The position numbers and the translations under genes are program-made. DNA of 64,000 nucleotides from Nonomuraea wenchangensis (GTDB taxonomy: Bacteria > Actinomycetota > Actinomycetes > Streptosporangiales > Streptosporangiaceae): NCBI RefSeq assembly GCF_900111685.1, contig NZ_FOHX01000009.1, forward strand, positions 1-64,000, read 5' to 3'. Of the stretch, positions 1 through 7,924 are shown piece by piece (positions within the stretch are counted from its first letter, which is position 1; each line of letters starts with the position of its first letter). The notes under the pieces were generated by a model. It saw nothing but the letters and a program-made list of their open reading frames with translations, was not told the DNA's origin and made no database searches.

Positions 1-69
1 TGCCTGCAAAAGGGCGTGACCTACAACGAAGATGTCGCCTTCCAGCCACCATCGAAGGCCATGGCTTGA
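1..69 (+). pseudogene. C-terminal tail of a gene entering from the left edge (possibly a transposase)
   Basis: Frame 1 is open from the window edge and stops at TGA 67-69, giving 22 residues that start CLQKGVTYNED and end SKAMA. This vaguely resembles the C-terminal end of IS110-type transposases. The fragment is too short for a firm family call, and whether the full gene is intact cannot be seen. It ends just before the tRNA-Arg fragment at 91-114, so a mobile-element origin fits the context. Confidence 0.3.
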
Positions 70-90
70 CAACTTACGCAGATCGGATGT

Positions 91-114
91 CTGCGGCACC
101 CGCTTTAGGAGAGC
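91..114 (-). repeat. 24-bp copy of the middle of the tRNA-Arg gene (possible attachment-site scar)
   Basis: These 24 bases are identical and in the same orientation to 15995-16018, which is the anticodon loop to the start of the T stem of the intact tRNA-Arg(CCT). The match ends sharply on both sides, with no T loop or acceptor stem. Chance identity of this length is negligible. tRNA genes are common integration targets, so this is probably a remnant of an att site, but no integrase lies between the two copies. Confidence 0.6.
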
Positions 115-302
115 TCCAGCAACTACGAGTCCAGTTTGTCCGCTGATGGGGCGATATGCGGTGCTGCTCGATGTGGATTGGGCACTTCGGCGAGAGCCTC
201 TTGGGCCGTGTTTCAAATGGGCTGGGCTCAGCCTGAGCCTTCGAGTGTAGATCGGCGGCTTCGGCTGAGCCTCTGGCTGTCTAGCGATCGTTCGGCTTGG
301 TT

Positions 303-557
303 CTAGGGGGAGCCGGGCTGGTGCGGTATCTCGGATCGGGTGGGGCCGAGGTACTCGTTCAGGTGTCGCCGGAGCCCCTCCACTTCGTCGACAAGAGCTG
401 CGAAATCTTGTCTGGTCTCGGTCCGGAGCTCGGTGATGTCGGTCATCACTTGGGCGATGCCAATCATCGTGGCGATGAGGGCGTCGCTGATCTGCACGCC
501 TGCTTCGAGTGCCCGCACCCGCGATATCAGGTCGAGGAGGTGTGCTTCTGTGTCCAC
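303..557 (-). CDS. small predicted coiled-coil protein
   Basis: An 84-aa protein starting at GTG 557, with a weak purine-rich stretch about 8 bases upstream. Residues 5-70 look almost wholly helical with heptad-like hydrophobics (ISRVRALEAGV, LRTETRQDFAALVDEVEGL), so a coiled coil is likely. There is no signal peptide, membrane segment or catalytic motif. I do not recognise a family. It stands alone between the tRNA fragment and a transposase relic, and a perfect dyad at 618-633 lies about 60 bp upstream of the start. The function is unknown. Confidence 0.55.
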   Translation of the reverse strand: MDTEAHLLDLISRVRALEAGVQISDALIATMIGIAQVMTDITELRTETRQDFAALVDEVEGLRRHLNEYLGPTRSEIPHQPGSP

Positions 558-617
558 GTTTCCCTACCTTGTGGCAGCGAAGGAAGGGATCCCTGGCGAT
601 GGGCTGCCGAGATCCCG

Positions 618-633
618 CTGTGTGAGCACACAG
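618..633. promoter_or_regulatory. perfect 7+7 dyad, possible operator
   Basis: The sequence CTGTGTG-AG-CACACAG is a perfect inverted repeat with a 2-bp centre. It lies about 60 bp upstream of the minus-strand 84-aa gene, a suitable place for a repressor site. No partner regulator is identified. Confidence 0.4.
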
Positions 634-862
634 TGACAGATTGTTGATTCCCGTGCTGAGCATCACTCCTGACCACGGTGTAGTTCTCTATACCCACGCT
701 CAGGTTCTTTCTCCTCAGGAAGGAGGATCGCGCTCCCGAGGCGGCTGCCCGCGCAGGGCTCGTGCCAGCGGAAACGGGGGCCAAAGCGACGGACCCGAAA
801 GACCCGGGCTGTCAACGACACTCGAATTCTGGATCAGGCACATATTTCGTGATCGGGCCCGG

Positions 863-1085
863 TCATTCGGTCAGCAGGATGCGTTTGCGCAGGAGATCGG
901 GGCGGGCGTGGCCGTACATCTGCCGCTTGAGCATCTTGGTCCGGTTGACATGGCACTGGGGTCGGCGGGGGAGGCGTTGCGGTGCGCCAGGGGTGGATGT
1001 ACTGGCGGATGGTGGTGCGGCTGCCACGATTGCCCAGTGTCTGCAGTTCTCGGTAGAGGGTTTCGGCGTTTGGTGCACTCCTCCT
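863..1085 (-). pseudogene. ISL3-family transposase remnant, internally deleted
   Basis: Two transposase-like segments abut on the minus strand. The upstream one reads LYRELQTLGNRGSRTTIRQY, like the middle of ISL3 (IS204/IS1001/IS1096/IS1165) transposases. The downstream one reads VNRTKMLKRQMYGHARPDLL followed by RKRILL, like the conserved C-terminus. The catalytic DDE region that should separate them is missing and the two segments are in different frames, so this is dead. It has truncated the small gene at 871-1218. Confidence 0.6.
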
Positions 1086-1218
1086 TCCGCCGCTTGCGCA
1101 GGTAGGAGTCGTAGGCGTCCAGGTCTTCGGGGCGTCGACCGGTGTCGTGCTCCCGCAGCCTGGCCGGCTCGCCGGCGTAGCGGATCTCGGCGGGGGGCCG
1201 CTGGGCGTGGTCGTTCAT
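871..1218 (-). pseudogene. small gene coupled to the WGR protein, 3' end replaced by transposase debris
   Basis: ATG 1218 overlaps the TGA of the WGR-DUF4132 gene (ATGA), so the two were translationally coupled. About the first 50 residues (starting MNDHAQRPPAEIRY and running to YDSYLRKRRKEE) look native: charged, helical and of normal codon use. From about residue 52 the frame runs through ISL3 transposase sequence in the wrong frame, giving a Pro/Ser/Ala-rich tail of 116 aa in total. The original C-terminus is lost. The role is unknown; the coupling suggests it worked with the WGR protein. Confidence 0.5.
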
Positions 1219-4200
1219 CGGGTGATGTCCTTCAGGTCTCGAAGGATCTCGGAGGTGGTGATCGGGTCGAGGCCGTCGAGCCCCAGCTCCACCAGGGTCT
1301 GCTCGTCGGCGAAGTCGAGGTAGCCGATCGCGATGCCCGGGTCGAGGCCGATCGTGATGGTTCTGCCGCCGGGTACGTCCCGCTCGATCCAGCCCTGCCA
1401 GCCGGCGTCCTGAGGCGCGCCGCGCCGCCAGCCGCGCCGCTCGAGGCCGATGACCGCGCGGGTGGGGATCTTGGCGGCTTCGATCTCGGCCACCAGCGCC
1501 GGATCCAGCTCGTACGTCTCCCTGCCCAACTGCGGGAACGGCTGCAGGATCTCGTAGTCGGCGAACACCTCGGACCAGGCGGCCAGGCCCTCTCCCAGCT
1601 CCAGCGGGTGCACCACGCCGACGAGGGCGTCTTCGGGCAACGTCAGCGTGTCGTCCTCGACGTCGGCGAAGCTGCGGTCCTCGGCCACTCGCAGGGTGCC
1701 CGTGAGCTGGCCCGACGGGTCGTACAGCCCCCATACGAGCCGCCGTACGATGTGCCAGAGCAGCGGGTGGCCGACGAGCAGTCGGCCGAAGTCGCCGGCG
1801 CTCCAGCGACGCCGGTTCACCATGGCCTGCTCCAGGCGGTGGATGGCGTCCCCTGCCACGGAGCGTACGTCCTTCTTCAGCCCGGCGAGGCGCCGGTAGG
1901 CGGCGGGCGCGAGCTCCGGATCGTCGTTGGCGCCCGGCTTGGGCAGGTTCTTCAGCCGCTTGCCCGAGGCGTCGGCCACGTACGGCTTGAGCTGCTCGTC
2001 GAAGCCCACCACGAACTGCCTGCGGCCGTAGTCGAGGGTCAGGCTGCCGTCGGCGGACAGGCCGAAGTCGGGCACCAGCCGGTCGGCCAGTTCCTGCGGC
2101 GTCAGGCCGAGCTCGGCGGCGACCTCGTCCATCTTCAGCTTGGCCCGGTTCTTCAGCCCGCTGAACTTGGCCTTCTCTGCGATGCCGTGCAGATGCATCA
2201 GCGCGACCTCGGAGCCGATGGAGGCCAGCAGGTCCAGGCCGGTGACCGCGCGCGCGTGCCCGCCCTCGCCCGGCCAGGTCCTGATCAGCGGGGTCAGCCG
2301 GCGTACGGTCTCGTCGTCGCCGAGCAGCGCCTGCGCGTCCATCACCCAGCTCTCCTTGGACGGGTGGCCGGCCGCCTGCCAGCACTGGAACAGCGCCCAT
2401 GCGAAGTCGGCGAGGCTGCGGCCGTCGCAGGTCTCCTTGACCACGGCGAGCCCGGCGTACGGGTCGCCGGGCTTGGAGATCGCCAGCATCGTCATCACGT
2501 GGCGGACCGCCTCGGGAGGCAGCGCGCCCGCGCCGCCGCGTAGGTGGATCGGGGTCATGATCGCGACCTCCGTCCACTCGGGCAGTACGGGCATCTTGGT
2601 GGGCAGCGCGTCGAGCGGGTCGGCCACGAGCAGGTCGGCGATCGCGGCCTCGGCGGCGGGCCCGTACCCTGTGGCAGCCTCGGCCACGGTGTCGCGGTGG
2701 CCGTCCGCGACCAGCGCCGCCAGCGCCTGCTCGGCCCGGAGCCTGTCTACGCCGGGCTTGCCGAGAGCCGCCGGGATCAGTGCCCTGGCGGCCGCTCCGG
2801 GGTGGCGGTGCAGCCAGGCCAGGGCGGTGGCGCGTACGGACTTCAGCCTGGCCAGCCACTCGGCCATCAGCACGGCGACCTCCGGCGCCGCGTACGGCAG
2901 CAGCGACGCGGCGACCGAGCTGGGAGCGCGCCGGGCGCTGTCGAGCACCATGGGCAGCGCCGCCGGCCCGAACTTGGCCACCACCCTCGGCATCCAGTCG
3001 CCCGCCCCCCACAGGTCGCGAGGGCGCCACTTCTCGATCAGCGGCGCGGCCAGTTCCTCGGGCCCGGCGACGAACAGAGCGATCTCGTCACGCCAGGAGC
3101 CGTCCTGGCCCTTGGCGATCTCTCGGGCGGTGTCCTCCCAGCTCCGGCGCCAGGTCCGATCCCATGAACCTTCACCCGCCCGAGGGGAACGCCAGTTGTC
3201 CTGCTCGCCGGGCGCCCACACGAGGGCCGGTTCGTCGGTGCACGCCAGGCCGTTCACCACGATCACCTTGCGTACCTTGCGCGGGCGGGTCCAGGGCGGG
3301 CTGACCAGCACCTCGGGCAGGGCCTCCGGCGGAGCGGTGGCGACGGTCTCAGCGGTCACGATCGTGTTGACGCGATGGGCGGCGGCGCCGTCGCCGAGGC
3401 TCGCGAGCACCTCGTCCACCAGGTCGGGATGGGCCGCCACATGGGCGCGCAGCAGCAGGTCCACGACCTTGCCGCCGGACTCGGCCAGCATCCGCATCGC
3501 GCGACGGGGGAAGCGGGAGGCCGCGCGCAGGAAGGCCGGCTGGGTGTACTTCTGCTCGATGCGGTCGAGGAGCGCCCGCATCGCCGTGTCGTACGGCAGG
3601 TCGGCGAGCACGTTGAGCAGCCGCTTCCGGCTGTCCGCGCCGTAGGCGTGGTCCACCCAGACGGCCAGCAGCGGCACGGCTGCCTCGCCCATGCCGTCGA
3701 CGACCGTGGCGGGCAGGGTGAGGGAGTCCCCTGTGTAGTAACCGCGCACCTGGTCCATGATCAGCTCGGCGTGCTCCGGCGTGCTGATGGCGGCGATCAG
3801 GCGGTAGGCGAGAGCCGGGAGGTTCTGGCTCACCTCGGCGCAGTCGGCCGTGACCCAGCCGGTCTCGGTGGGCGCCAAATAGGAGGCCGCCAGGCGGTGG
3901 TGGAGCCCGCTTTCGCGGCTCACCGCCAGCGCGGCGACGACCTCGGCGTACTCGGCGTCGGACGCGGCGGCCAGCGCGGCGCGGACCCGGGCGTCGATCT
4001 GCTGAGTGAAGGCCCAGCCGTGCCACCGGTCGGGGGCCTCGCCGCCGGCCAGTTGCCGGATCATCGAGGTGTCCCCGTCGTGGACGTAATCCAGCGAGGC
4101 CAGCTCGGTCACGGCCACCGCCGCGAACACCAGGCCGCGTTCGGTCAGCCAGGTCTCGGCGAACAGGGACAGCATCTCGCGCTCGGCCCATGACAGGGAC

Positions 4201-4727
4201 ACGGCCACCGCCTCGGCGACCACCGCTGCGCCCAGCGGCGTGCCGGCGGGATCCCCTGCCAGGTACGCCGCGCCCGCGGACGCGAGCTCCGGATCCGGGC
4301 ACTTCGCCACCATGTCGGCGAGCACTTTCCGGCGTTTGTCCAGCTCGGCGGCCAGTTTCTCGGGCGCGCCGGCGTCCGGCCGCTGCACGGAGACCTTCGC
4401 TCCGCCCCGCCGCGGGTGGAGAGCGCGCAACCAGGCGGGCGGCAACGTCAGCCGGTCCTCGTCCTCAACACCGCCGGCGGCTGCAGGCGAAGCCGCCTGC
4501 GGCGCGGAGGCCGTTTCGTCCTCCGTGTAGCCCTTGCCTAACTTCTCGGCCACCAGCTTGTCCGCGGCCGCCGTGGCGGCGGCGGCCGAGCCGAACGACT
4601 TGACCTGCGTCTGACCGGCCGCGCCCAGCCGTCCATACCGGATGTGCAGCTCCGCGCCGTCCTGGCGAACTGCCCAGAACTTGGTCGAACCCCCGCCGAC
4701 GAACGTCAGCGTGCGCTCCACGCTCAT
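1215..4727 (-). CDS. WGR domain plus DUF4132 protein (MolR-like), 1170 aa
   Basis: The start at ATG 4727 was chosen for its GGAGG 8 bases upstream and because the protein then begins directly in the WGR domain (MSVERTLTFVGGG, then FWAVRQDG and IRYGRLG, about residues 1-75). WGR domains occur in poly(ADP-ribose) polymerases and bind nucleic acid. A long, mostly helical middle follows, and the C-terminal 250 residues resemble DUF4132 (YGRRQFVVGFDEQLKPYV region). Such proteins are often annotated as MolR-family regulators, but the biochemical role is not established. It is coupled to a truncated gene downstream. It is probably cytoplasmic, with no signal or membrane segment. Confidence 0.8.
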   Translation of the reverse strand: MSVERTLTFVGGGSTKFWAVRQDGAELHIRYGRLGAAGQTQVKSFGSAAAATAAADKLVAEKLGKGYTEDETASAPQAASPAAAGGVEDEDRLTLPPAWLRALHPRRGGAKVSVQRPDAGAPEKLAAELDKRRKVLADMVAKCPDPELASAGAAYLAGDPAGTPLGAAVVAEAVAVSLSWAEREMLSLFAETWLTERGLVFAAVAVTELASLDYVHDGDTSMIRQLAGGEAPDRWHGWAFTQQIDARVRAALAAASDAEYAEVVAALAVSRESGLHHRLAASYLAPTETGWVTADCAEVSQNLPALAYRLIAAISTPEHAELIMDQVRGYYTGDSLTLPATVVDGMGEAAVPLLAVWVDHAYGADSRKRLLNVLADLPYDTAMRALLDRIEQKYTQPAFLRAASRFPRRAMRMLAESGGKVVDLLLRAHVAAHPDLVDEVLASLGDGAAAHRVNTIVTAETVATAPPEALPEVLVSPPWTRPRKVRKVIVVNGLACTDEPALVWAPGEQDNWRSPRAGEGSWDRTWRRSWEDTAREIAKGQDGSWRDEIALFVAGPEELAAPLIEKWRPRDLWGAGDWMPRVVAKFGPAALPMVLDSARRAPSSVAASLLPYAAPEVAVLMAEWLARLKSVRATALAWLHRHPGAAARALIPAALGKPGVDRLRAEQALAALVADGHRDTVAEAATGYGPAAEAAIADLLVADPLDALPTKMPVLPEWTEVAIMTPIHLRGGAGALPPEAVRHVMTMLAISKPGDPYAGLAVVKETCDGRSLADFAWALFQCWQAAGHPSKESWVMDAQALLGDDETVRRLTPLIRTWPGEGGHARAVTGLDLLASIGSEVALMHLHGIAEKAKFSGLKNRAKLKMDEVAAELGLTPQELADRLVPDFGLSADGSLTLDYGRRQFVVGFDEQLKPYVADASGKRLKNLPKPGANDDPELAPAAYRRLAGLKKDVRSVAGDAIHRLEQAMVNRRRWSAGDFGRLLVGHPLLWHIVRRLVWGLYDPSGQLTGTLRVAEDRSFADVEDDTLTLPEDALVGVVHPLELGEGLAAWSEVFADYEILQPFPQLGRETYELDPALVAEIEAAKIPTRAVIGLERRGWRRGAPQDAGWQGWIERDVPGGRTITIGLDPGIAIGYLDFADEQTLVELGLDGLDPITTSEILRDLKDITR

Positions 4728-4904
4728 ACCGATGCCTCCACCCTGCATCCCGTCGCCCTCTTGATCGACAGCGGCGAGTATGGCGAGAACGACCGACAAA
4801 GTCGCTCGGAAGGTCAGCCGGGGTGATGCATCACCCGTGAGCGCCTGCACAATGCGTACGACTCCACGCTTACGGACATCAATTCCACATCTCTGGTCAT
4901 TCTG

Positions 4905-4933
4905 TTCACGGTCGCATCGCGCTCTCGTACTGT
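4905..4933 (+). promoter_or_regulatory. candidate promoter of the membrane-protein gene, leaderless
   Basis: TTCACG at 4905-4910 and TACTGT at 4928-4933 are separated by 17 bp, and the ATG lies 7 nt after the -10. No Shine-Dalgarno sequence precedes the ATG. This geometry fits transcription starting at or next to the start codon. Confidence 0.45.
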
Positions 4934-4940
4934 CCCCGTC

Positions 4941-5498
4941 ATGAGCGCCCCTTCGCCGACCGTCAGCCGCCGACACTTCGTCCTGCACCGCTGGCCCACC
5001 GCGCTGGGACTGGCGGTCGCCACCCTCTCCCTGGTGACCGGCAGCAACCAGGAGTCCCTGGCCATCCCCCTGGCCGTCGCCGCCACGTGCTATCTCGCCG
5101 CAGCGGCGCTGGGCGAACCCTGGACCGTGTGGCCGGCCGCCCTTGGTGTCAGCCTGGTCGTCGTCGCCAGCGAGCTGATCGGGATGGCTTGGTGGGCCGG
5201 CCTCGGCGGCACGGCCGTCGTCCTCGTCGGCGTCGGCCTTGCCCTGCGGGTGTCACGGTCCGCGCTCCTCGCCCAGGCCCTCGCCCTGGTCGGGTTCGGC
5301 GGTGCCGCCATGATCGCGGTGTTCAGCTCACCTCAGGTAGGCGTGATCGTGGCCGGCCTCGCGCTCGCGAGCCACGCGATCTGGGACGTGATCCACCTCC
5401 GGCGCAAGCTGGTCGTGGCGCCGTCGCTGGCCGAGGCCTGCATCTTCCTCGACGTGCCTCTGGGCCTCGGGCTCATCGTTCTCGGATTCGTCAGCTGA
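4941..5498 (+). CDS. multi-pass membrane protein of unknown function
   Basis: 185 aa with about five or six hydrophobic segments (for example LGLAVATLSLVTG, LGVSLVVVASELIGMA, VLVGVGLALRV, VGVIVAGLALASHAIW and a final LGLGLIVLGFV), so an inner-membrane protein. The short polar N-terminus (MSAPSPTVSRRHF) should be cytoplasmic. It is divergent from the WGR gene and convergent with the GlxA-type regulator. I recognise no family and see no catalytic motif. The HAIWDVIH segment before the last helix is the most distinctive stretch. Confidence 0.7.
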   Translation: MSAPSPTVSRRHFVLHRWPTALGLAVATLSLVTGSNQESLAIPLAVAATCYLAAAALGEPWTVWPAALGVSLVVVASELIGMAWWAGLGGTAVVLVGVGLALRVSRSALLAQALALVGFGGAAMIAVFSSPQVGVIVAGLALASHAIWDVIHLRRKLVVAPSLAEACIFLDVPLGLGLIVLGFVS

Positions 5499-5508
5499 CC
5501 GCCGGTCG

Positions 5509-6474
5509 TCATGGTGCGGTTCTCTGGTCGGCGAGCCGGAAGCGGTGCCGGTAGGCCGACGGCGGGACGCCGAGCACGCGCAGGAACGCCCGCCGCATCG
5601 TCTCGCCCGAGCCGAACCCGCAGGCGCGGGCGACGTCCGGCACCGTATCCTCGCCGGACTCCAGGAGGGCCTGCGCGGCTTCGACCCGGAGGCGTTCGAC
5701 GAACTGGCCGCACGTCATCGCGAGCTCGCGGCGGAACAGGCGGCTCAGGTGGCGCTCGCTGACCGCGAGCGCGTCGGCCATCGTGGTGAGGCGGTGATCG
5801 CCGGACGGGTCGGCGGCCACGAGGTCCAGCGCCCGACGTAGCGTCGCGGTGCGCGGACCGGCCACGGCGTCGCGGGCACGAAACTGCGACTGGCCGCCAG
5901 GACGTTGCAGGAACACGACCAGGTACTTCGCGACCGCACGGGCCCGCTCCTCGCCCCGGTCCTCGCCGACGAGCGCGAGGGCGACGTCGATCCCGGCGGT
6001 CACCCCCGCCGAGGTGACGATCGGACCGTCCCGCACGTAGATGGCGTCAGGTTCTACCTGCACTTCGGGAAATGTCTCCGCCAACGCCGCACAGGCGTCC
6101 CAGTGCGTCGTGGCCCGCCGACCATCGAGCAGCCCCGCTCGTGCCAGGAGGAACGCGCCCGTGCACACCGAGACCACCCGCCGGGCGCCGGCCGCCACCC
6201 GCCGCACGGCGTCCACCAGCTCCGGGGCAACGCCGGCGTACTCGTCCCGCGGGTATCCCGGCACCACCAAGGTGTCCACGTCGCCGTCCAACTCCGATAG
6301 CGCGAGGTCGACGCTCAGCGAGATGCCGACGTCGGCGCGAACGGGCCGCCCGTCCACCGAGGCCAGCCGGACCCGGTATCCACCGGCGCTGTCGAAGACC
6401 TGAAGGGGCCCGGCCACGTCGAGCAGCAGAACACCGTCGGACACGGCGAAGACGACATCACCGGTCGCGCTCAT
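5509..6474 (-). CDS. GlxA-type regulator: DJ-1/PfpI domain plus AraC DNA-binding domain
   Basis: The start at ATG 6474 is preferred because GGGAG ends 6 bases upstream; ATG 6480 would touch that site. In the 321-aa product the N-terminal half is a DJ-1/PfpI-like fold with the nucleophile-elbow motif VVSVCTGAFLLA, and THWDACAAL and TSAGVTAGID as usual in GlxA proteins. The last 100 residues are an AraC double helix-turn-helix (LAVSERHLSRLFRRE, then ARACGFGSGETMRRAF). Family members sense small metabolites and regulate catabolic or stress genes. The ligand and targets here are unknown. Confidence 0.88.
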   Translation of the reverse strand: MSATGDVVFAVSDGVLLLDVAGPLQVFDSAGGYRVRLASVDGRPVRADVGISLSVDLALSELDGDVDTLVVPGYPRDEYAGVAPELVDAVRRVAAGARRVVSVCTGAFLLARAGLLDGRRATTHWDACAALAETFPEVQVEPDAIYVRDGPIVTSAGVTAGIDVALALVGEDRGEERARAVAKYLVVFLQRPGGQSQFRARDAVAGPRTATLRRALDLVAADPSGDHRLTTMADALAVSERHLSRLFRRELAMTCGQFVERLRVEAAQALLESGEDTVPDVARACGFGSGETMRRAFLRVLGVPPSAYRHRFRLADQRTAP

Positions 6475-6632
6475 CGCCATCTCCCGGGCGTCGAGGCAGT
6501 CCGGGCAGGAGCGACCAGAAGCTGGGACAGTCCTGGCGAACGGGACAGCGATGCGTCGGGGGCACCGGCCCAGCGTAGTCACGGCCCCGGCGCCCAGTCC
6601 CAAGCGTGCTGCCCCCTGCCCTGCTGGGATGG

Positions 6633-7604
6633 CTAGTCGGTCGGCTTCGGGAGTTCTTCGGGGGCTGGATCCGTAATTGGTGTCGTGTGGCGTCTGCTTG
6701 ACCGAACTTCGGGCCGTTGCCTGAAGGGGGCGAGTGTGGCGCGGACGATGTCGGCGGCGCCCCAGTCGGGGTCGAATTGGGCGATCACTGCCAGGTGCTG
6801 GCGTAGTTGGAGGATCGGCATGCGTCTGCGCCAGTCGCGATCAAGTCCGGTCAGCTCGGCGTACCGGTCGAAGAACACGTGTGCCTCGGGTGGCGGTGCC
6901 GTGGTCCATAGGTGGGCCAGGTCGACCTCTGCCCATGTGTACGACACGGCCGGATCGATGAGCGCGGGTTGCCCGTCGGGGGTGGCCATGATGTTCTGCG
7001 CCCACAGGTCGCCGTGTGTCAGGCACGCGGGCCTGACCGGCAGGAGCTCAGGTAGCCGGTCGCACAGCCGCTCGAGTGCCGCTCGGTCCGTGGCGTCGAG
7101 CGCCTCCCGGACGGGAGGCTCGCCGAGCCAGCGCAGCAGGCGATGCTGGGCGAAGAACTCGTAGCCGTCGTCGTTCCAGGTGTTGATCTGCTGGCGACGG
7201 CCTAGCCAGTTGTCTCGGTGCCATCCGAATCGGGAGTGCCGTGTGGTGGTGTGCAGGTGGGCGAGCGCGTGAGCGAACTGCTCCCAGAAGGCCTCGGTCG
7301 CCGGCCGGGGTTGCAGTGTGGGCAGCACGAGCAGGGCGCGGTCCGCGAGGATGATCTCGGGCGTGGCGGCGCCGCCCGCCTCGCGCAGCACGGTGAGCCC
7401 TTCTGCCTCTGCGGCGAAGACGTCGCCCGATGGCGGCTCGCGTAACGCTTTGACGAATACCGACGTGCCGTCACTGCGGCGCGCGAGCCCCGAGGTCGCG
7501 GCGAGGCCACCGGTGACCGGCTCGACCGCGACGACGTCGGTCAGGCCGACCGCGTGCAGGCGTTCGAGCAAGAAGGACGTGGTTGGTTCCGGCGCGGTGG
7601 GCAT
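6633..7604 (-). CDS. fructosamine kinase-like / aminoglycoside phosphotransferase-fold protein
   Basis: 323 aa. The kinase-like fold is shown by GGLAATSGLARRSDGTSVFVK (glycine-rich strand and lysine), the fructosamine-kinase signature NWLGRRQQINTWNDDG, the catalytic loop CLTHGDLWAQN and a metal-binding DPAVSYTWAEVDLA segment. Fructosamine-3-kinases phosphorylate protein-bound ketoamines so that the sugar is released, a repair reaction; bacterial members often act on small glycated amines. A polar Pro-rich tail follows the fold. GGGAAG lies 8 bases upstream of ATG 7604. Resistance-type phosphotransferase activity cannot be excluded. Confidence 0.85.
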   Translation of the reverse strand: MPTAPEPTTSFLLERLHAVGLTDVVAVEPVTGGLAATSGLARRSDGTSVFVKALREPPSGDVFAAEAEGLTVLREAGGAATPEIILADRALLVLPTLQPRPATEAFWEQFAHALAHLHTTTRHSRFGWHRDNWLGRRQQINTWNDDGYEFFAQHRLLRWLGEPPVREALDATDRAALERLCDRLPELLPVRPACLTHGDLWAQNIMATPDGQPALIDPAVSYTWAEVDLAHLWTTAPPPEAHVFFDRYAELTGLDRDWRRRMPILQLRQHLAVIAQFDPDWGAADIVRATLAPFRQRPEVRSSRRHTTPITDPAPEELPKPTD

Positions 7605-7924
7605 GAGGTCATCTTCCCTGGTTCGTGGCGCTGTCGTTCCGAGTGACCTGCGCTCTGCATGACTGGCTTGGGTGCGTCAATGTGGCTTATGTCACAGGCG
7701 CCTCTTGATCTGGTAAGGGCGGTTTTTACGGAGCGGTTGACATGCAGTATGCCTCGCTGTGAATCCTGAAAGCGGCATTCCGTGACGTTTCGAGCGGCCA
7801 TCTGGACATTGACCGTGCCGTGATCGTCGATCAGGATCCGGACTGCTCGTCTTTATCAACTCCTTATGACGCGAGGCGGCCTCTTCCCGAGGCCTGCGTC
7901 AGCGTGCCCTGAAGAGGTGGCGAC
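7605..7924. promoter_or_regulatory. divergent control region upstream of the RHS gene
   Basis: A 320-bp gap between two divergent starts, with no supported gene. The clearest promoter-like element on the plus strand is TTGACA at 7737-7742, followed 17 bp later by a weak TGAATC. That would leave a 5' leader of about 150 nt before the RHS start. GAGGTGG just before ATG 7925 is the ribosome-binding site. Confidence 0.35.

Noticed and set aside
762-2543. Long plus-strand frame (593 codons) opposite the WGR gene
   Set aside because: It is antisense to the WGR-DUF4132 gene, which has a recognised domain, a ribosome-binding site and better codon bias. The product is Arg/Gly/Ala-rich, typical of shadow frames at high GC.
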